Shown here: positions 1 through 9,898 of the stretch, one piece after another
Position numbering within the stretch: the first letter of the stretch is position 1
Layout of the letters: every line of letters starts with the position of its first letter
Assembly (NCBI RefSeq): GCF_041245805.1
Contig: NZ_CP162490.1
Coordinates: 1,713,001 to 1,777,000, forward strand
Source of the DNA: Xanthomonas sp. DAR 34887
GTDB lineage: Bacteria > Pseudomonadota > Gammaproteobacteria > Xanthomonadales > Xanthomonadaceae
Direction of reading: 5' to 3'
Length of the DNA: 64,000 bases
Translations under genes and position numbers: made by a program
Notes under the pieces: model-generated
What the model saw: only the letters and a program-made list of their open reading frames with translations
Database searches by the model: none
What the model was told of the DNA's origin: nothing

Positions 1-6
1 GCCGGC

Positions 7-699
7 TCAGGTCTCCGACCAGTCGCGCAACAGGTTGTGGTAGACGTTGCTCAGCCGCAGCAGCGCGGTGGCGTCGGCCTTGGTGGCGGTCAGCGCCTGG
101 ATCGAGGTGTCCAGTTCGAACAGCAACTGCCGCCGGCTGGCGTCGCGCACCAGGCTCTGCACCCAGAAGAACGCCGCCACGCGCGCGCCGCGGGTGACCG
201 GCAGCACCCGATGCAGGCTGCTGGACGGATACAGGATCAGATCGCCGGCCGGCAGTTTCACCTCGTGCTCGCCGTAGGTGTCGCTGATGACCAGTTCGCC
301 GCCGTCGTACTCCTCCGGTTCGCACAGGAACAGGGTGCAGGACAGATCGGTGCGCAGGGTCAGCGCCGGCTGCGTGGCGTTGGTGGCCTGGGTCATCACC
401 GCGCCATCGACGTGGAAGCCGTACTCGCCGCCGCCCTCGTAGCGATTGAAGCGCGGCGGGATCGTGCGCAGCGGCAACGCGGCGGCGAAATACAGCGGGC
501 TGCGCGCCAGCGCGTTGAGCACCGCCTGGCCCAGTTCGTGCTTCAGCGGCGAGGCGTCGGGCAGTTGCAGGTTGCGTTTGACCTGCGCGCCCTGCGCGCC
601 GACCGTCTCGCGGCCGTCGGTCCAGTCGGCGCCGTCGAGCGCCTGGCGGAAGCGCGCGAGTTCTTCGGCGCTGAGGATGTCGGGGATGTGCAGCAGCAT
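7..699 (-). CDS. piuC: PKHD-type Fe(II)/2-oxoglutarate hydroxylase (PiuC/YbiX family)
   Basis: A 230-residue protein with the full iron-binding triad of the prolyl 4-hydroxylase-like fold. FHVDGA gives His96 and Asp98, SSSLHR gives His163, and the arginine of RGARV (about residue 173) fits 2-oxoglutarate binding. Length and sequence match the PiuC/YbiX family, which is typically encoded next to catecholate-siderophore receptors; its exact substrate is not settled. The gene lies 67 bases downstream of the TonB receptor on the same strand, so co-transcription under iron control is likely. A 12-bp stem-loop sits in the gap. The ATG start is consistent with family length. Confidence 0.9.
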   Translation of the reverse strand: MLLHIPDILSAEELARFRQALDGADWTDGRETVGAQGAQVKRNLQLPDASPLKHELGQAVLNALARSPLYFAAALPLRTIPPRFNRYEGGGEYGFHVDGAVMTQATNATQPALTLRTDLSCTLFLCEPEEYDGGELVISDTYGEHEVKLPAGDLILYPSSSLHRVLPVTRGARVAAFFWVQSLVRDASRRQLLFELDTSIQALTATKADATALLRLSNVYHNLLRDWSET

Positions 700-713
700 G
701 GGGCGCTCCGGCG

Positions 714-741
714 GCGGCCGCCTTCCACTGAAGGCGGCCGC
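714..741. other. 12-bp stem-loop between receptor and piuC
   Basis: A perfect inverted repeat (arms 714-725 and 730-741, loop CACT) between the stop of the receptor gene and the start of piuC. There is no T-run on the minus strand after it, so it does not look like a full intrinsic terminator. It may be an RNA processing or stabilising hairpin, or a REP-like element. Confidence 0.5.
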
Positions 742-766
742 TGCATGTGGATGGACGACGCTGCGG

Positions 767-3073
767 TCAGAACTTGATTTCGGCGCTCAGCATCGCCGAG
801 CGCGGCGCGCCGGGCGTGTAGCGGAAGCCGCTCTTGTTGATGGCCGCGACGTAGTCCTTGTCGAACACGTTGTACACGTTCAGACGCAGGTTGAAGTGGT
901 CGCTGATCGGGTAGGTCACGACCGCGTCCCATACCGTATACGACTTCACCAATGCCGGCGTGCCCACCGCGCCGTCGGTGCCGCGCTTCATCTCGCCGGA
1001 GTAGCGGGCGCCGCCGCCGACGGTCAGGCCGAACGGCAGGGTGTAGGTGGTCCATGCGGTGAACGCGCTGTCCGGGGTGTAGGCCAGGTCCAAGCTGCCG
1101 TCCTGCGACACCTTGCTGCCTTCCAGCACCTGCGCATCGAGCTTGGTGTAGCCGGTGGAGATCGACCAGTTGTCGCTGAGCTTGCCGACCGCCGACAGTT
1201 CCACGCCCTGCACCCGCTTCTTGCCGGTCTGGTAGTACAGCCCGTCGCTGCCCTGCGCGATCTCGTTGCTGACATCGGTGCGGAACAGCGCCATGGTCAC
1301 GAACAGGTTGTCGTCCAGGAAGTTCCACTTGGTGCCGACTTCGGCGGTCTTGGCCTTCTGCGGATCGAAGCTCGGGTTGTTGGCGTTGTTGGCCGACGCG
1401 CTCAGTTCCAGCGAACTGCCGCCCGGAGGCTGCTGCGAGATCGCGTAGTTGGCGTACAGGCTGATGTCGTCGGCCGCCTTGTAGACCGCGCCGAGCTTCC
1501 AGCTGAACAGCGTATCGGAGATGTCCGCGTCCACGCCGACCGCGGTGGTGCAGGGCACGGCGGTGGAGGTGGCGGTGGTGCAGGTCAGGCTGTTGAAGTC
1601 GGTCTTGTAGTGGTCCGCGCGCACGCCGGCGGTGATCAGGAAATCGTCGCCGAACTTCAGCGTGTCGAAGGCGTAGGCCGAGAACGTGGTGGTGGTGCCC
1701 TTGCTGTGCGCGCCGTTGCGCGCGGTGAACAGCGGCGTGGTGTTCCAGTCCGGGGCGTAGACGTTGGCCGGGTTGGCGGCCAGCCAGGCGGCGCGGTTGA
1801 CGATGTTGTGGCCCCAGCTCTGCAGCTCCTCGCGCGCGGCTTCCACGCCGGTGCTGAGGTTGTGCTGCACCGCGCCGGTGGCGAAGTCCACGCGCAGGTT
1901 CAGCTGGTCGGTGAGGATGGTGTACTGCTGGTCCTTGAACGTGGGCAGGCTGCGCGCCACCGTCCAGGTCGAGGTGTCGGCAGGGTTCGGCGTGCGCAGG
2001 TTGGCGGTGTTGGGCATGAACGCGAACAGCAGGTAGTCCTGCTCGTTGCGGCCCCAGCGCGCGGTGTTGGTCAGCTTGACCGTGTCGGAGAAGTCGTGCT
2101 CGAAGCGGAACGTGGCCATCTTCGCGGTCACGTCGTCGTGGTCGTAGCGGGTGCCGTAGAAGTTCTCGCTGTCCACGCGCGGGGCGTTGGTCAGCCACGG
2201 ACGCGCCGGATCGGGCGAGGTGTAGCCGGGCAGGCCGAAGGTCGGCACGCCGCCGTCGGGCACGTTGTCCTGCTTCACGTACAGCAGGTCGAGGTAGTAA
2301 CGGGTGTCGCTGCCGAGGCCGAACACAAGCGACGAGGCCACGCCCCAGCGCTTGTTGTTGACGTGGTCGCGGCCGATCGCATCGCTGTCCTGGCCCATCA
2401 CGTTGACCCGCAGCGCGCTGCTGGCGCCCAGCGTCTGGTTCCAGTCCGCGGTGACGCGACGCTGGTTGTCGCTGCCGCCGGACAGCGTGCCGCTGACCGC
2501 ATCGGTGAGGTTCGCCTGCTTGGTCACCAGGTTGATCGCGCCGGTCGGCGCGCTGCGGCCGTTGTCGGTGCCGGCCGGGCCCTTCTCGACCTCGATCTGC
2601 TCGATGTTGAACACATCGCGCGAGATCGAGCCCAGGTCGCGCACGCCGTCGACGAAGATGCTGCTGGAGCTGTCGAAGCCGCGCATGTAGATCGCATCGC
2701 CGGTGGTGGTGTTGCCGTTCTCGCCGACATAGAAGGTGCCCACGCCCGGGCTGTTGCGCAGCGCTTCGGTCAGCGTGGTGGCGCCCTGTTCGTTGAACAG
2801 GTCCTTGCTGATCACGTTGATCGTCTGCGGGGTGTCGATCAGCGGCTGGGTGAACTTGGGCGAGTCCGGCGCTTCCACCAGGTAGCGCTTGGCGCGCTGC
2901 GCTTCCACGTCGACCTTGCCGAGGGTGGTCGGCTGATCGGCGGCCGCGGCATCGGCGGCGAGCGCCGGAGAGGACAGCAGGCTCAGGCCGCCGAGCAGCG
3001 CGGCGGCGGTGAGGGTCTGCGCGGAGACCTGGCGGGAAACGGCGTGCTTGCGGCTCTTGATCGGGGAGGTCAT
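767..3073 (-). CDS. TonB-dependent catecholate siderophore receptor (Fiu-like)
   Basis: A 768-residue outer-membrane receptor. The start MTSPIKSRKH is preferred over an upstream in-frame ATG because it puts a normal signal peptide (hydrophobic stretch ending in a SPALA cleavage region) at the N-terminus. After the signal come a TonB-box-like segment, a plug domain (LNNTP-type motifs; GPAGTDNGRSAPTGAINLV) and a 22-strand-type barrel ending in the terminal phenylalanine (SAEIKF) used for outer-membrane assembly. Overall similarity is to Fiu/catecholate receptors that import ferric siderophores. A Fur-like box lies about 150 bases upstream and piuC follows directly, both supporting an iron-uptake role. 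The exact ligand cannot be read from sequence. Confidence 0.92.
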   Translation of the reverse strand: MTSPIKSRKHAVSRQVSAQTLTAAALLGGLSLLSSPALAADAAAADQPTTLGKVDVEAQRAKRYLVEAPDSPKFTQPLIDTPQTINVISKDLFNEQGATTLTEALRNSPGVGTFYVGENGNTTTGDAIYMRGFDSSSSIFVDGVRDLGSISRDVFNIEQIEVEKGPAGTDNGRSAPTGAINLVTKQANLTDAVSGTLSGGSDNQRRVTADWNQTLGASSALRVNVMGQDSDAIGRDHVNNKRWGVASSLVFGLGSDTRYYLDLLYVKQDNVPDGGVPTFGLPGYTSPDPARPWLTNAPRVDSENFYGTRYDHDDVTAKMATFRFEHDFSDTVKLTNTARWGRNEQDYLLFAFMPNTANLRTPNPADTSTWTVARSLPTFKDQQYTILTDQLNLRVDFATGAVQHNLSTGVEAAREELQSWGHNIVNRAAWLAANPANVYAPDWNTTPLFTARNGAHSKGTTTTFSAYAFDTLKFGDDFLITAGVRADHYKTDFNSLTCTTATSTAVPCTTAVGVDADISDTLFSWKLGAVYKAADDISLYANYAISQQPPGGSSLELSASANNANNPSFDPQKAKTAEVGTKWNFLDDNLFVTMALFRTDVSNEIAQGSDGLYYQTGKKRVQGVELSAVGKLSDNWSISTGYTKLDAQVLEGSKVSQDGSLDLAYTPDSAFTAWTTYTLPFGLTVGGGARYSGEMKRGTDGAVGTPALVKSYTVWDAVVTYPISDHFNLRLNVYNVFDKDYVAAINKSGFRYTPGAPRSAMLSAEIKF

Positions 3074-3218
3074 GGACGGGTCGGCTATGCAGGATGGAAA
3101 AGGCGGTCCGCAGCGCACCGGGCCGTGCCGGGAGGGCAGGCCGCAGGCGATGGTCGGAGGGTGGCCAGATGACTGGCTGCCGCTGGCCGCTTAACGCGGT
3201 CATCACGTCTATTTCCGC

Positions 3219-3237
3219 GCAAATGCGAATTATTTGC
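3219..3237 (-). promoter_or_regulatory. Fur-box-like operator upstream of the siderophore receptor
   Basis: The 19-bp sequence GCAAATGCGAATTATTTGC is an inverted repeat (GCAAAT/ATTTGC) and matches the classical 19-bp Fur consensus at 12 positions, including the G-AAT core steps. It lies in the only AT-rich stretch ahead of the receptor gene. This placement fits iron-responsive repression, but binding has not been shown. Confidence 0.6.
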
Positions 3238-3364
3238 AATAGCTTTCGTTACATTGCGTTACATGGCGGCGCGTGGCGCCGTTTCCCGGGATCGCCTGCC
3301 GGCATCTCGTTCTGTAGCAGATATCTGAAAAATAAAGCTTTTCGGCGCGAGCTGGGCAGGACGC

Positions 3365-3697
3365 TCAGTCGCGGTCGTCGCGGGTCCAGAGCCCGCCGTG
3401 TTCGGACTTCACCGGGAACTTGGGTACCGGGCTGTAGGCCGGTGCGCACAACGGGCGGCCGTCGCGGATGTCAAAACGGGCGCCGTGCAGCAGGCATTCG
3501 ATGCTGCCCGTGGCGGCATCGAAGGTGCCGGGAGACAGCTCGTAGTCCTCGTGGCTGCAGCGGTCCTCCAGCGCGTAGAACACGCCGTCGAGGTTGAACA
3601 CCACGATCGGGGTGGCGGTGACTTCGTCCCACACCGTCGCGGTCTCGCCCGGCAGCAGCGCGCCGTCGGCGCAGACGAAGGTCCAGGTCTCGCTCAT
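3365..3697 (-). CDS. Rieske (2Fe-2S) non-haem ferredoxin-like protein
   Basis: A 110-residue single-domain Rieske protein. The cluster ligands are visible as CSH (about residues 47-49) and CLLH (about residues 68-71), the usual C-x-H...C-x2-H pattern. No oxygenase catalytic domain is attached, so it resembles the small ferredoxin components of dioxygenase systems or NirD-like proteins. The start ATG overlaps the stop of the upstream acetyltransferase (ATGA), showing translational coupling. The pair follows the suf operon on the same strand, separated from sufS by a palindromic repeat. A link to Fe-S supply is plausible but inferred. Confidence 0.88.
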   Translation of the reverse strand: MSETWTFVCADGALLPGETATVWDEVTATPIVVFNLDGVFYALEDRCSHEDYELSPGTFDAATGSIECLLHGARFDIRDGRPLCAPAYSPVPKFPVKSEHGGLWTRDDRD

Positions 3698-4230
3698 GCG
3701 GCGCCGCCCAGCGGCTTTTCCAGCAGTTCGAAGCGCAGGTCGTCGCGCTTGGGCGCGCCGAAGCGTTCGTCGCCGTAGGGGAAGGGCTTCTTGATCCCGG
3801 TGCGGCGGTAGCCGCGGCGCTCGTAGAACGCGATCAACTCCTCGCGCACGTCGATCACCGTCATCTGCATCACCGGCAGCCGCCATTCCTGCCAGGCGAT
3901 GCGCTCGGCCTCGGCCAGCACGGTCTTGCCCAGACCGCTGCCCTGCGCCTGCGGCTGCACCGAGAACATGCCGAAATAGCCGGCGCCGCCGTCGTCGGCG
4001 ATGTGCGCGCAGGCGATCAGTTCGCCGTCGCGCTCGGCCAGCAGCACCAGGCTGCGCGGGCGCAGGATGTCGGCGCGCAGCACCTCGCGATCGATGCGGT
4101 TGCCGTCGAGCAGATCGGCCTCGGTGGTCCAGCCGACGCGGCTGCTGTCGCCGCGATAGGCCGAGGTGACCAGGGCGGCGATGGCGTCGATGTCGGCGAC
4201 GGTGGCGGTGCGGAAGGTGAGGGTGTGCAT
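3694..4230 (-). CDS. GNAT-family N-acetyltransferase
   Basis: A 178-residue GNAT protein. The acetyl-CoA loop region reads QGSGLGKTVLAEAER, close to the Q/RxxGxG/A motif A, and FYERRGYRRTG is a typical motif B. The substrate cannot be predicted. The gene overlaps the downstream Rieske gene by four bases (ATGA), and about 100 bases of palindromic repeat separate it from sufS. Confidence 0.88.
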   Translation of the reverse strand: MHTLTFRTATVADIDAIAALVTSAYRGDSSRVGWTTEADLLDGNRIDREVLRADILRPRSLVLLAERDGELIACAHIADDGGAGYFGMFSVQPQAQGSGLGKTVLAEAERIAWQEWRLPVMQMTVIDVREELIAFYERRGYRRTGIKKPFPYGDERFGAPKRDDLRFELLEKPLGGAA

Positions 4231-4252
4231 GGGCCGATTTTAGCCTGGCGGC

Positions 4253-4329
4253 CGGGATTTGGGAGTCGGGATTGGGGATTCGAAAAAGCTTCGCCTTTGC
4301 GAATCCCCAATCCCGAATGCCCAATCCCC
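4253..4329. repeat. Dispersed palindromic repeat, GGGATTGGGGATTCG family
   Basis: A hairpin made of short GGGATT/GGGGATTCG units on one side (4254-4282) and CGAATCCCCAATCCCG-type complements on the other (4300-4329), with an AAAGCTTCGCCTTTG centre. Sister copies occur at 25879-26060, and a coding copy at 23196-23229. It fills the sufS-acetyltransferase gap. Such repeats are common between Xanthomonas genes and may act as transcript-end hairpins. Confidence 0.75.
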
Positions 4330-4334
4330 GCTCA

Positions 4335-5588
4335 TCAGCCCAACAGCTTGCGCACCTTCAGCAACGCCGCCACGAAGCGCTCGATCTCGGCGTGGGTGTT
4401 GTAGAACGCCAGCGAGGCGCGGCAGGTGGCGGCGACGCCATAGAACTGCAGCAGCGGATGCGCGCAGTGCTGGCCGGAGCGCACTGCCACGCCTTCCAGG
4501 TCCAGCAGGGTGGCCAGGTCGTGGGCGTGCGCGCCCTCGACCAGGAACGACACCACCGCGGCCTTGCCCGGCGCGGTGCCGAAGATGCGCAGGCCGTCGA
4601 TCCTCTGCAGTTCCTCGGTGAAATGCGCCAGCAATTCGGCCTCGCGCGCTTCAACGTGCTGCAGGCCCAGCATGCCAAGGTAGTCCACCGCCGCGCCCAG
4701 GCCGACGAAGCCGGCGATGTTCGGGGTGCCGGCCTCGAACTTGTGCGGCGGATCGTTGAACACGGTGCCGTCGAAGCTGACTTCCTTGATCATCTCGCCG
4801 CCGCCGATGAACGGTGGCATCGCCTGCAGGTGCTCGCGCCGCGCCCACAGCGCGCCGGTGCCGGTGGGGCCGCACATCTTGTGGCCGGTGATGGCGTAGA
4901 AGTCGCAGCCGATCGCGGCCACGTCCAGGGCGCGGTGCGGCGCCGCCTGCGAGCCGTCGATGACGCTGACGATGCCGCGCTTGCGCGCTTCGCGGCAGAT
5001 CTCGCGCACCGGATTGACCGTGCCCAGCACGTTGGAGACGTGGGTCAGTGCAAGCAACTTCACGTCCGCGGTCATCGCCTTGCGCAGCGCGTCCAGGTCC
5101 AGCGCGCCGTCGGCGGTGATCTCGGCGACCTTGATGGTGGCGCCGGTGCGCTGCGCGACCAACTGCCACGGCACGATGTTGGCGTGGTGCTCCATCCGCG
5201 ACACCAGGATGCTGTCGCCGGGCTTGAGCCGCGGCAGCGCCCACGAGTAGGCCACCAGGTTGATCGCAAAGGTGGTGCCGCTGCACAGCACCAGTTCGTC
5301 GGCGCGCACGTTGAGGAAGCGCGCCAGCTTGTTGCGCGCGCCCTCGTAGGCGTCGGTGGCCTCGGTGCCCAGCGCGTGCACCGCGCGGCTGACGTTGGCG
5401 TTGTAGCGGCGGTAGAACTCGTCCAGCGCCGCGATCACCTGCAGCGGCTTCTGCCCGGTGTTGGCGTTGTCGAAATAGATCAGCGGCTTGCCGTGCACCT
5501 GCCGCATCAGCAGCGGGAAATCGCTGCGGACCTTGTCCCAGTCCGGCGCCTGTTCCGGCGCCGCGGTGTGCGGGGCCAGGCTGCTCAT
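4335..5588 (-). CDS. sufS: Cysteine desulfurase SufS
   Basis: A 417-residue class II cysteine desulfurase. It takes sulfur from L-cysteine as a persulfide for Fe-S assembly. Visible are the PLP-lysine context ITGHKMCGPTG and the catalytic cysteine in RSGQHCAHP near the C-terminus. The start MSSLAPHT overlaps the stop of sufD (ATGA). The order regulator-sufB-sufC-sufD-sufS is the standard SUF operon without a sufE or sufA here. The gene is the last of the operon. Confidence 0.96.
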   Translation of the reverse strand: MSSLAPHTAAPEQAPDWDKVRSDFPLLMRQVHGKPLIYFDNANTGQKPLQVIAALDEFYRRYNANVSRAVHALGTEATDAYEGARNKLARFLNVRADELVLCSGTTFAINLVAYSWALPRLKPGDSILVSRMEHHANIVPWQLVAQRTGATIKVAEITADGALDLDALRKAMTADVKLLALTHVSNVLGTVNPVREICREARKRGIVSVIDGSQAAPHRALDVAAIGCDFYAITGHKMCGPTGTGALWARREHLQAMPPFIGGGEMIKEVSFDGTVFNDPPHKFEAGTPNIAGFVGLGAAVDYLGMLGLQHVEAREAELLAHFTEELQRIDGLRIFGTAPGKAAVVSFLVEGAHAHDLATLLDLEGVAVRSGQHCAHPLLQFYGVAATCRASLAFYNTHAEIERFVAALLKVRKLLG

Positions 5589-6847
5589 GCCACGCCCGCG
5601 GCGGCCAGCGCCTGGTCCAGGCGCGCGACCAGGAATTCGCTCAGCGATGCATCCAGCACGCGCAGCGGTTCGCGGCAGAACGCGGCGGTCAGCAGCTGCT
5701 GCGCGCGCTCGCGCGGCAGCCCGCGCGAGCGCAGGTAGAACAGCGCATTGGCGTCGAGCTGGCCGACGGTGGCGCCGTGCGCGGCCTTGACCTCGTCGGC
5801 GTCGATCACCAGCACTGGCTGGGTGTCGATCTCGGCATCGGCGGACAGCAGCAGGTTCTTGTTCGACAGGTTGGCGTCGCTGCCGTCGGCGCCCTGGCGG
5901 ATATGGATGCCGCCATGGAACACCACCCGGCTGCGCGCCGCGGCCACGCCGCGCCACAGCAGTTCGCAGGCGGTGTCGCGGGCGATGTGCTCGATGCCCA
6001 GGCGGGTGTCGACCTGGCGGCGACCGTTGCCGAGCAGCACGCCGTTGGCGATGAGCCGCGCGTTGTCGCCCTCCAGGCGCACGTTGAGTTCGTGCCGCGA
6101 CAGCGCGCTGCCCAGTTCCAGATCGACGCGCCGGTACTGCGCGTCGCGCGCCAGCACCGCATCGGTGCGCAGCAACGCGGTGACGCCGGACGCGTCCGCC
6201 TGCACCCGCGCGTGGGTCAGTTGCGCGCCGGCGGCCAGGTGCACGTGGGCCAGGGTGTTGCTCAGGTGCGCGGCCTCGCCCAGGTGCAGGTGATGCTCGA
6301 CCAGCGACAGCGCCGCGTCCTGGCGCAGTTCGACCAGGTGGCGGTGGTGCCAGGCATGGTCGCCGGCGCCGGCGGTGGACACGAACACCAGGTGCAGCGG
6401 CGCCGCGACCTGCACGCCGGCGTCCACGCGCAACACGCTGCCTTCGTCGGCCAGCGCGGCGTTGAGTCGGGCGAACACTTCGTCGCTGCGTTCGAAGCGG
6501 CGGCCGAGGAAGCGCATCGCGTCGTTGCCGCTGCGCAGGATCGTGGACAGGCGCTGCAGTTCGACGCCTGCCGGCAGGCCGGCCAGGTCGGACAGCGCAT
6601 CGCTGGCGCGGCCGTTGACGAACACCAGCCGCGGCGCGGGAATGCCGTCGACGATGGCCGCATCCACGACCGCTGCCGCGCTCGGCACCGGGCTGAAGCT
6701 GCGCCGCTCCAGCGCGCGCAGCGAGGTGTACTTCCACGCCTCGCTGCGCGGGCCGGGCAGGCCGTCGCGCAGCGCCTGTTCCAGCGGCGCACGGCGTGCG
6801 CCGTCGCCATGGAAAGCGGCGGCCAGGGAGTCGAGCAGGGCGCTCAT
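5585..6847 (-). CDS. sufD: Fe-S cluster assembly scaffold subunit SufD
   Basis: A 420-residue SufD with the beta-helix core shared with SufB. The C-terminal region contains HGATVGQLDANALFYLRSRG, typical of the family. SufD pairs with SufB and the ATPase SufC to form the SufBC2D scaffold complex in the cytoplasm. It overlaps sufC by one base (TGATG) and sufS by four, indicating tight coupling. Confidence 0.95.
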   Translation of the reverse strand: MSALLDSLAAAFHGDGARRAPLEQALRDGLPGPRSEAWKYTSLRALERRSFSPVPSAAAVVDAAIVDGIPAPRLVFVNGRASDALSDLAGLPAGVELQRLSTILRSGNDAMRFLGRRFERSDEVFARLNAALADEGSVLRVDAGVQVAAPLHLVFVSTAGAGDHAWHHRHLVELRQDAALSLVEHHLHLGEAAHLSNTLAHVHLAAGAQLTHARVQADASGVTALLRTDAVLARDAQYRRVDLELGSALSRHELNVRLEGDNARLIANGVLLGNGRRQVDTRLGIEHIARDTACELLWRGVAAARSRVVFHGGIHIRQGADGSDANLSNKNLLLSADAEIDTQPVLVIDADEVKAAHGATVGQLDANALFYLRSRGLPRERAQQLLTAAFCREPLRVLDASLSEFLVARLDQALAAAGVA

Positions 6848-7611
6848 CAGACTGCCGCCTCCGGCGCCACACGGTCCTTCAACCATGCGTAGCCATGCGC
6901 TTCCAGTTCCAGCGCCAGTTCCGGTCCGCCGCTCTGCACGATGCGGCCGTCGGCCAGTACATGCACCACGTCCGGCTTGATGTAGTCGAGCAGGCGCTGG
7001 TAATGGGTGATGACCAGGAATGCGCGCTCGGGCGAGCGCAGCGCGTTGACGCCTTCGGCGACGGTCTTCAGCGCATCGATGTCCAGGCCGCTGTCGGTCT
7101 CGTCGAGGATCGCCAGCTTCGGCTCCAGCACCGCCAGCTGGAAGATCTCGTTGCGCTTCTTTTCGCCGCCGGAAAAGCCTTCGTTGACGCCGCGGTGCAA
7201 CAGCTCGTCCTTCAGGTGCAGCACGGCCAGCTTCTGCCGCACCAGCTTCAGGAACTGCATCGAATCCAGTTCGGCCTCGCCGCGCGCCTTGCGCTGCGCG
7301 TTCAGCGCGGCGCGCAGGAAGTAGGTGTTGTTGACGCCGGGAATCTCCACCGGGTACTGGAACGCCAGGAACACGCCGGCGGCGGCGCGCTCCTCCGGTT
7401 CCAGCTCGAGCAGGTCGCGGTCTTCGAAGCGCACGCTGCCCTGGGTCACCTCGTAGCCGTCGCGGCCGGCGAGGATGTTGCCCAGCGTGGATTTGCCGGC
7501 GCCGTTGGGACCCATGATGGCGTGCACCTGGCCGGGCTGCACCTGCAGCGACAAGCCCTTGAGGATGTCCTTGCCGGCGACGGAAGCGTGGAGGTTTTCG
7601 ATGGTGAGCAT
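6847..7611 (-). CDS. sufC: Fe-S cluster assembly ATPase SufC
   Basis: A 254-residue ABC-type ATPase. It carries Walker A GPNGAGKST, the signature FSGGEKKRNE and Walker B LAILDETDSGLD, the hallmark of SufC. It powers the SufBC2D scaffold. A 168-base gap separates it from sufB and is largely filled by a palindromic repeat, unlike the tight joins elsewhere in the operon. Confidence 0.96.
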   Translation of the reverse strand: MLTIENLHASVAGKDILKGLSLQVQPGQVHAIMGPNGAGKSTLGNILAGRDGYEVTQGSVRFEDRDLLELEPEERAAAGVFLAFQYPVEIPGVNNTYFLRAALNAQRKARGEAELDSMQFLKLVRQKLAVLHLKDELLHRGVNEGFSGGEKKRNEIFQLAVLEPKLAILDETDSGLDIDALKTVAEGVNALRSPERAFLVITHYQRLLDYIKPDVVHVLADGRIVQSGGPELALELEAHGYAWLKDRVAPEAAV

Positions 7612-7640
7612 GCAAATGGTCCGTCAGAATTCTTGATTAG

Positions 7641-7771
7641 CCCCTCTCCCATCGGGAGAGGGGTTGGGGTGAGGGTGCGGCGCGAAGCGTCTCGTGGAGG
7701 TTTGGGGGCGCGAGGCTTCGCACGTACCCTCATCCGGCGCTTCGCGTCACCTTCTCCCGATGGGAGAAGGG
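7641..7771. repeat. Paired palindromic repeat inside the suf operon
   Basis: Two related hairpins face each other: CCCCTCTCCC-ATC-GGGAGAGGGG (7641-7663), followed by a GGTTGGGGTGAGGGT tail, and near-complementary CTTCTCCCGATGGGAGAAGG (7751-7770) preceded by CCCTCATCC. The centre holds CGCGAAGCG/CGCTTCGCG units. The unit type is common in Xanthomonas gaps. Its place between sufB and sufC could set different transcript levels for the two. Confidence 0.75.
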
Positions 7772-7779
7772 TAGAGGCG

Positions 7780-9222
<1,443 letters not shown>

Positions 9223-9238
9223 GGGGGCTGCCTACAGG

Positions 9239-9697
9239 TCAGGTGGTCGCGAAACGCACGGCGATCGGGCGCCGTCTGGTTTCGCCGGAAGAGGGAAGCG
9301 GATGCAGCATCTGCGCCAGGGTCACGCCGCGCAGCGCATCGGCGACCACGTCGTTGATCAGCCGCCAGTTGGAACGCACGCCGCATTTTTGCGCGATGCT
9401 GCACTGGCTTTCCTGGTGGCTGCATTCGGTGATCGCCAGCGGGCCTTCCATCGCCTCGACGATCTGGATCAGGGTGATAGTGTCGGCCGGGCGCGCCAGC
9501 CGGTAACCGCCGTGCACGCCGCGCAGACCCTCGACCAGCCCGGCCTGGGCCAGCGGCTTGAGCAGCTTGCTGACGGTGGGCGGCTCCAGCCCGGACTGCT
9601 CGGCCAGCTCGGTCGCGCTCAGCACCTCGCCGGGACGCGCGGCAAGCACGGTCAGCACGACGGTGGCGTAATCGGTCAACTTGGTGACGCGGAGCAT
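9239..9697 (-). CDS. SUF-associated Rrf2/IscR-family Fe-S regulator
   Basis: A 152-residue Rrf2-family winged-helix regulator. The N-terminus MLRVTKLTDYATVVL and the segment VHGGYRLARP are typical. Three cysteines (Cys92, Cys99, Cys105 in an ECSHQESQC...C arrangement) correspond to the IscR cluster ligands. As first gene of the suf operon it probably senses cluster status and controls its own operon. An inner ATG was chosen over a long GC-driven extension because family members start here. Confidence 0.92.
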   Translation of the reverse strand: MLRVTKLTDYATVVLTVLAARPGEVLSATELAEQSGLEPPTVSKLLKPLAQAGLVEGLRGVHGGYRLARPADTITLIQIVEAMEGPLAITECSHQESQCSIAQKCGVRSNWRLINDVVADALRGVTLAQMLHPLPSSGETRRRPIAVRFATT

Positions 9698-9729
9698 GGG
9701 ACAACGGCCGGAATTCAATGCGGACCGAA

Positions 9730-9735
9730 ATTGTA
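9730..9735 (-). promoter_or_regulatory. Possible -10 element of the suf operon
   Basis: TACAAT on the minus strand, 33 bases ahead of the regulator ATG, in a locally AT-richer stretch. No good -35 hexamer is visible at 17 bases, which would fit an activated or repressed promoter. Weak evidence. Confidence 0.35.
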
Positions 9736-9898
9736 CGCTTTTGCGCCGCCGACGTCCAAGCCGTGCGTTCATGTTTTTCGCGATCGTTGCGATTCCCGCC
9801 GCCAATGGCCGCGGTGCCGCCGCCCGGCCGGTCCGAAAGGGCTTGGGATCGCCGCCGATGTGCGCCAGAATCAGCCCTTTCCCGTTCCGGACCGCCGC

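Noticed and set aside
446..3172. A 908-codon plus-strand frame opposite the TonB receptor, and similar long frames opposite suf, lysAC and the Rhs gene
   Set aside because: High-GC shadow frames: Arg/Ala/Gly/Val-rich, no domains, no ribosome sites, and a well-supported gene on the other strand.
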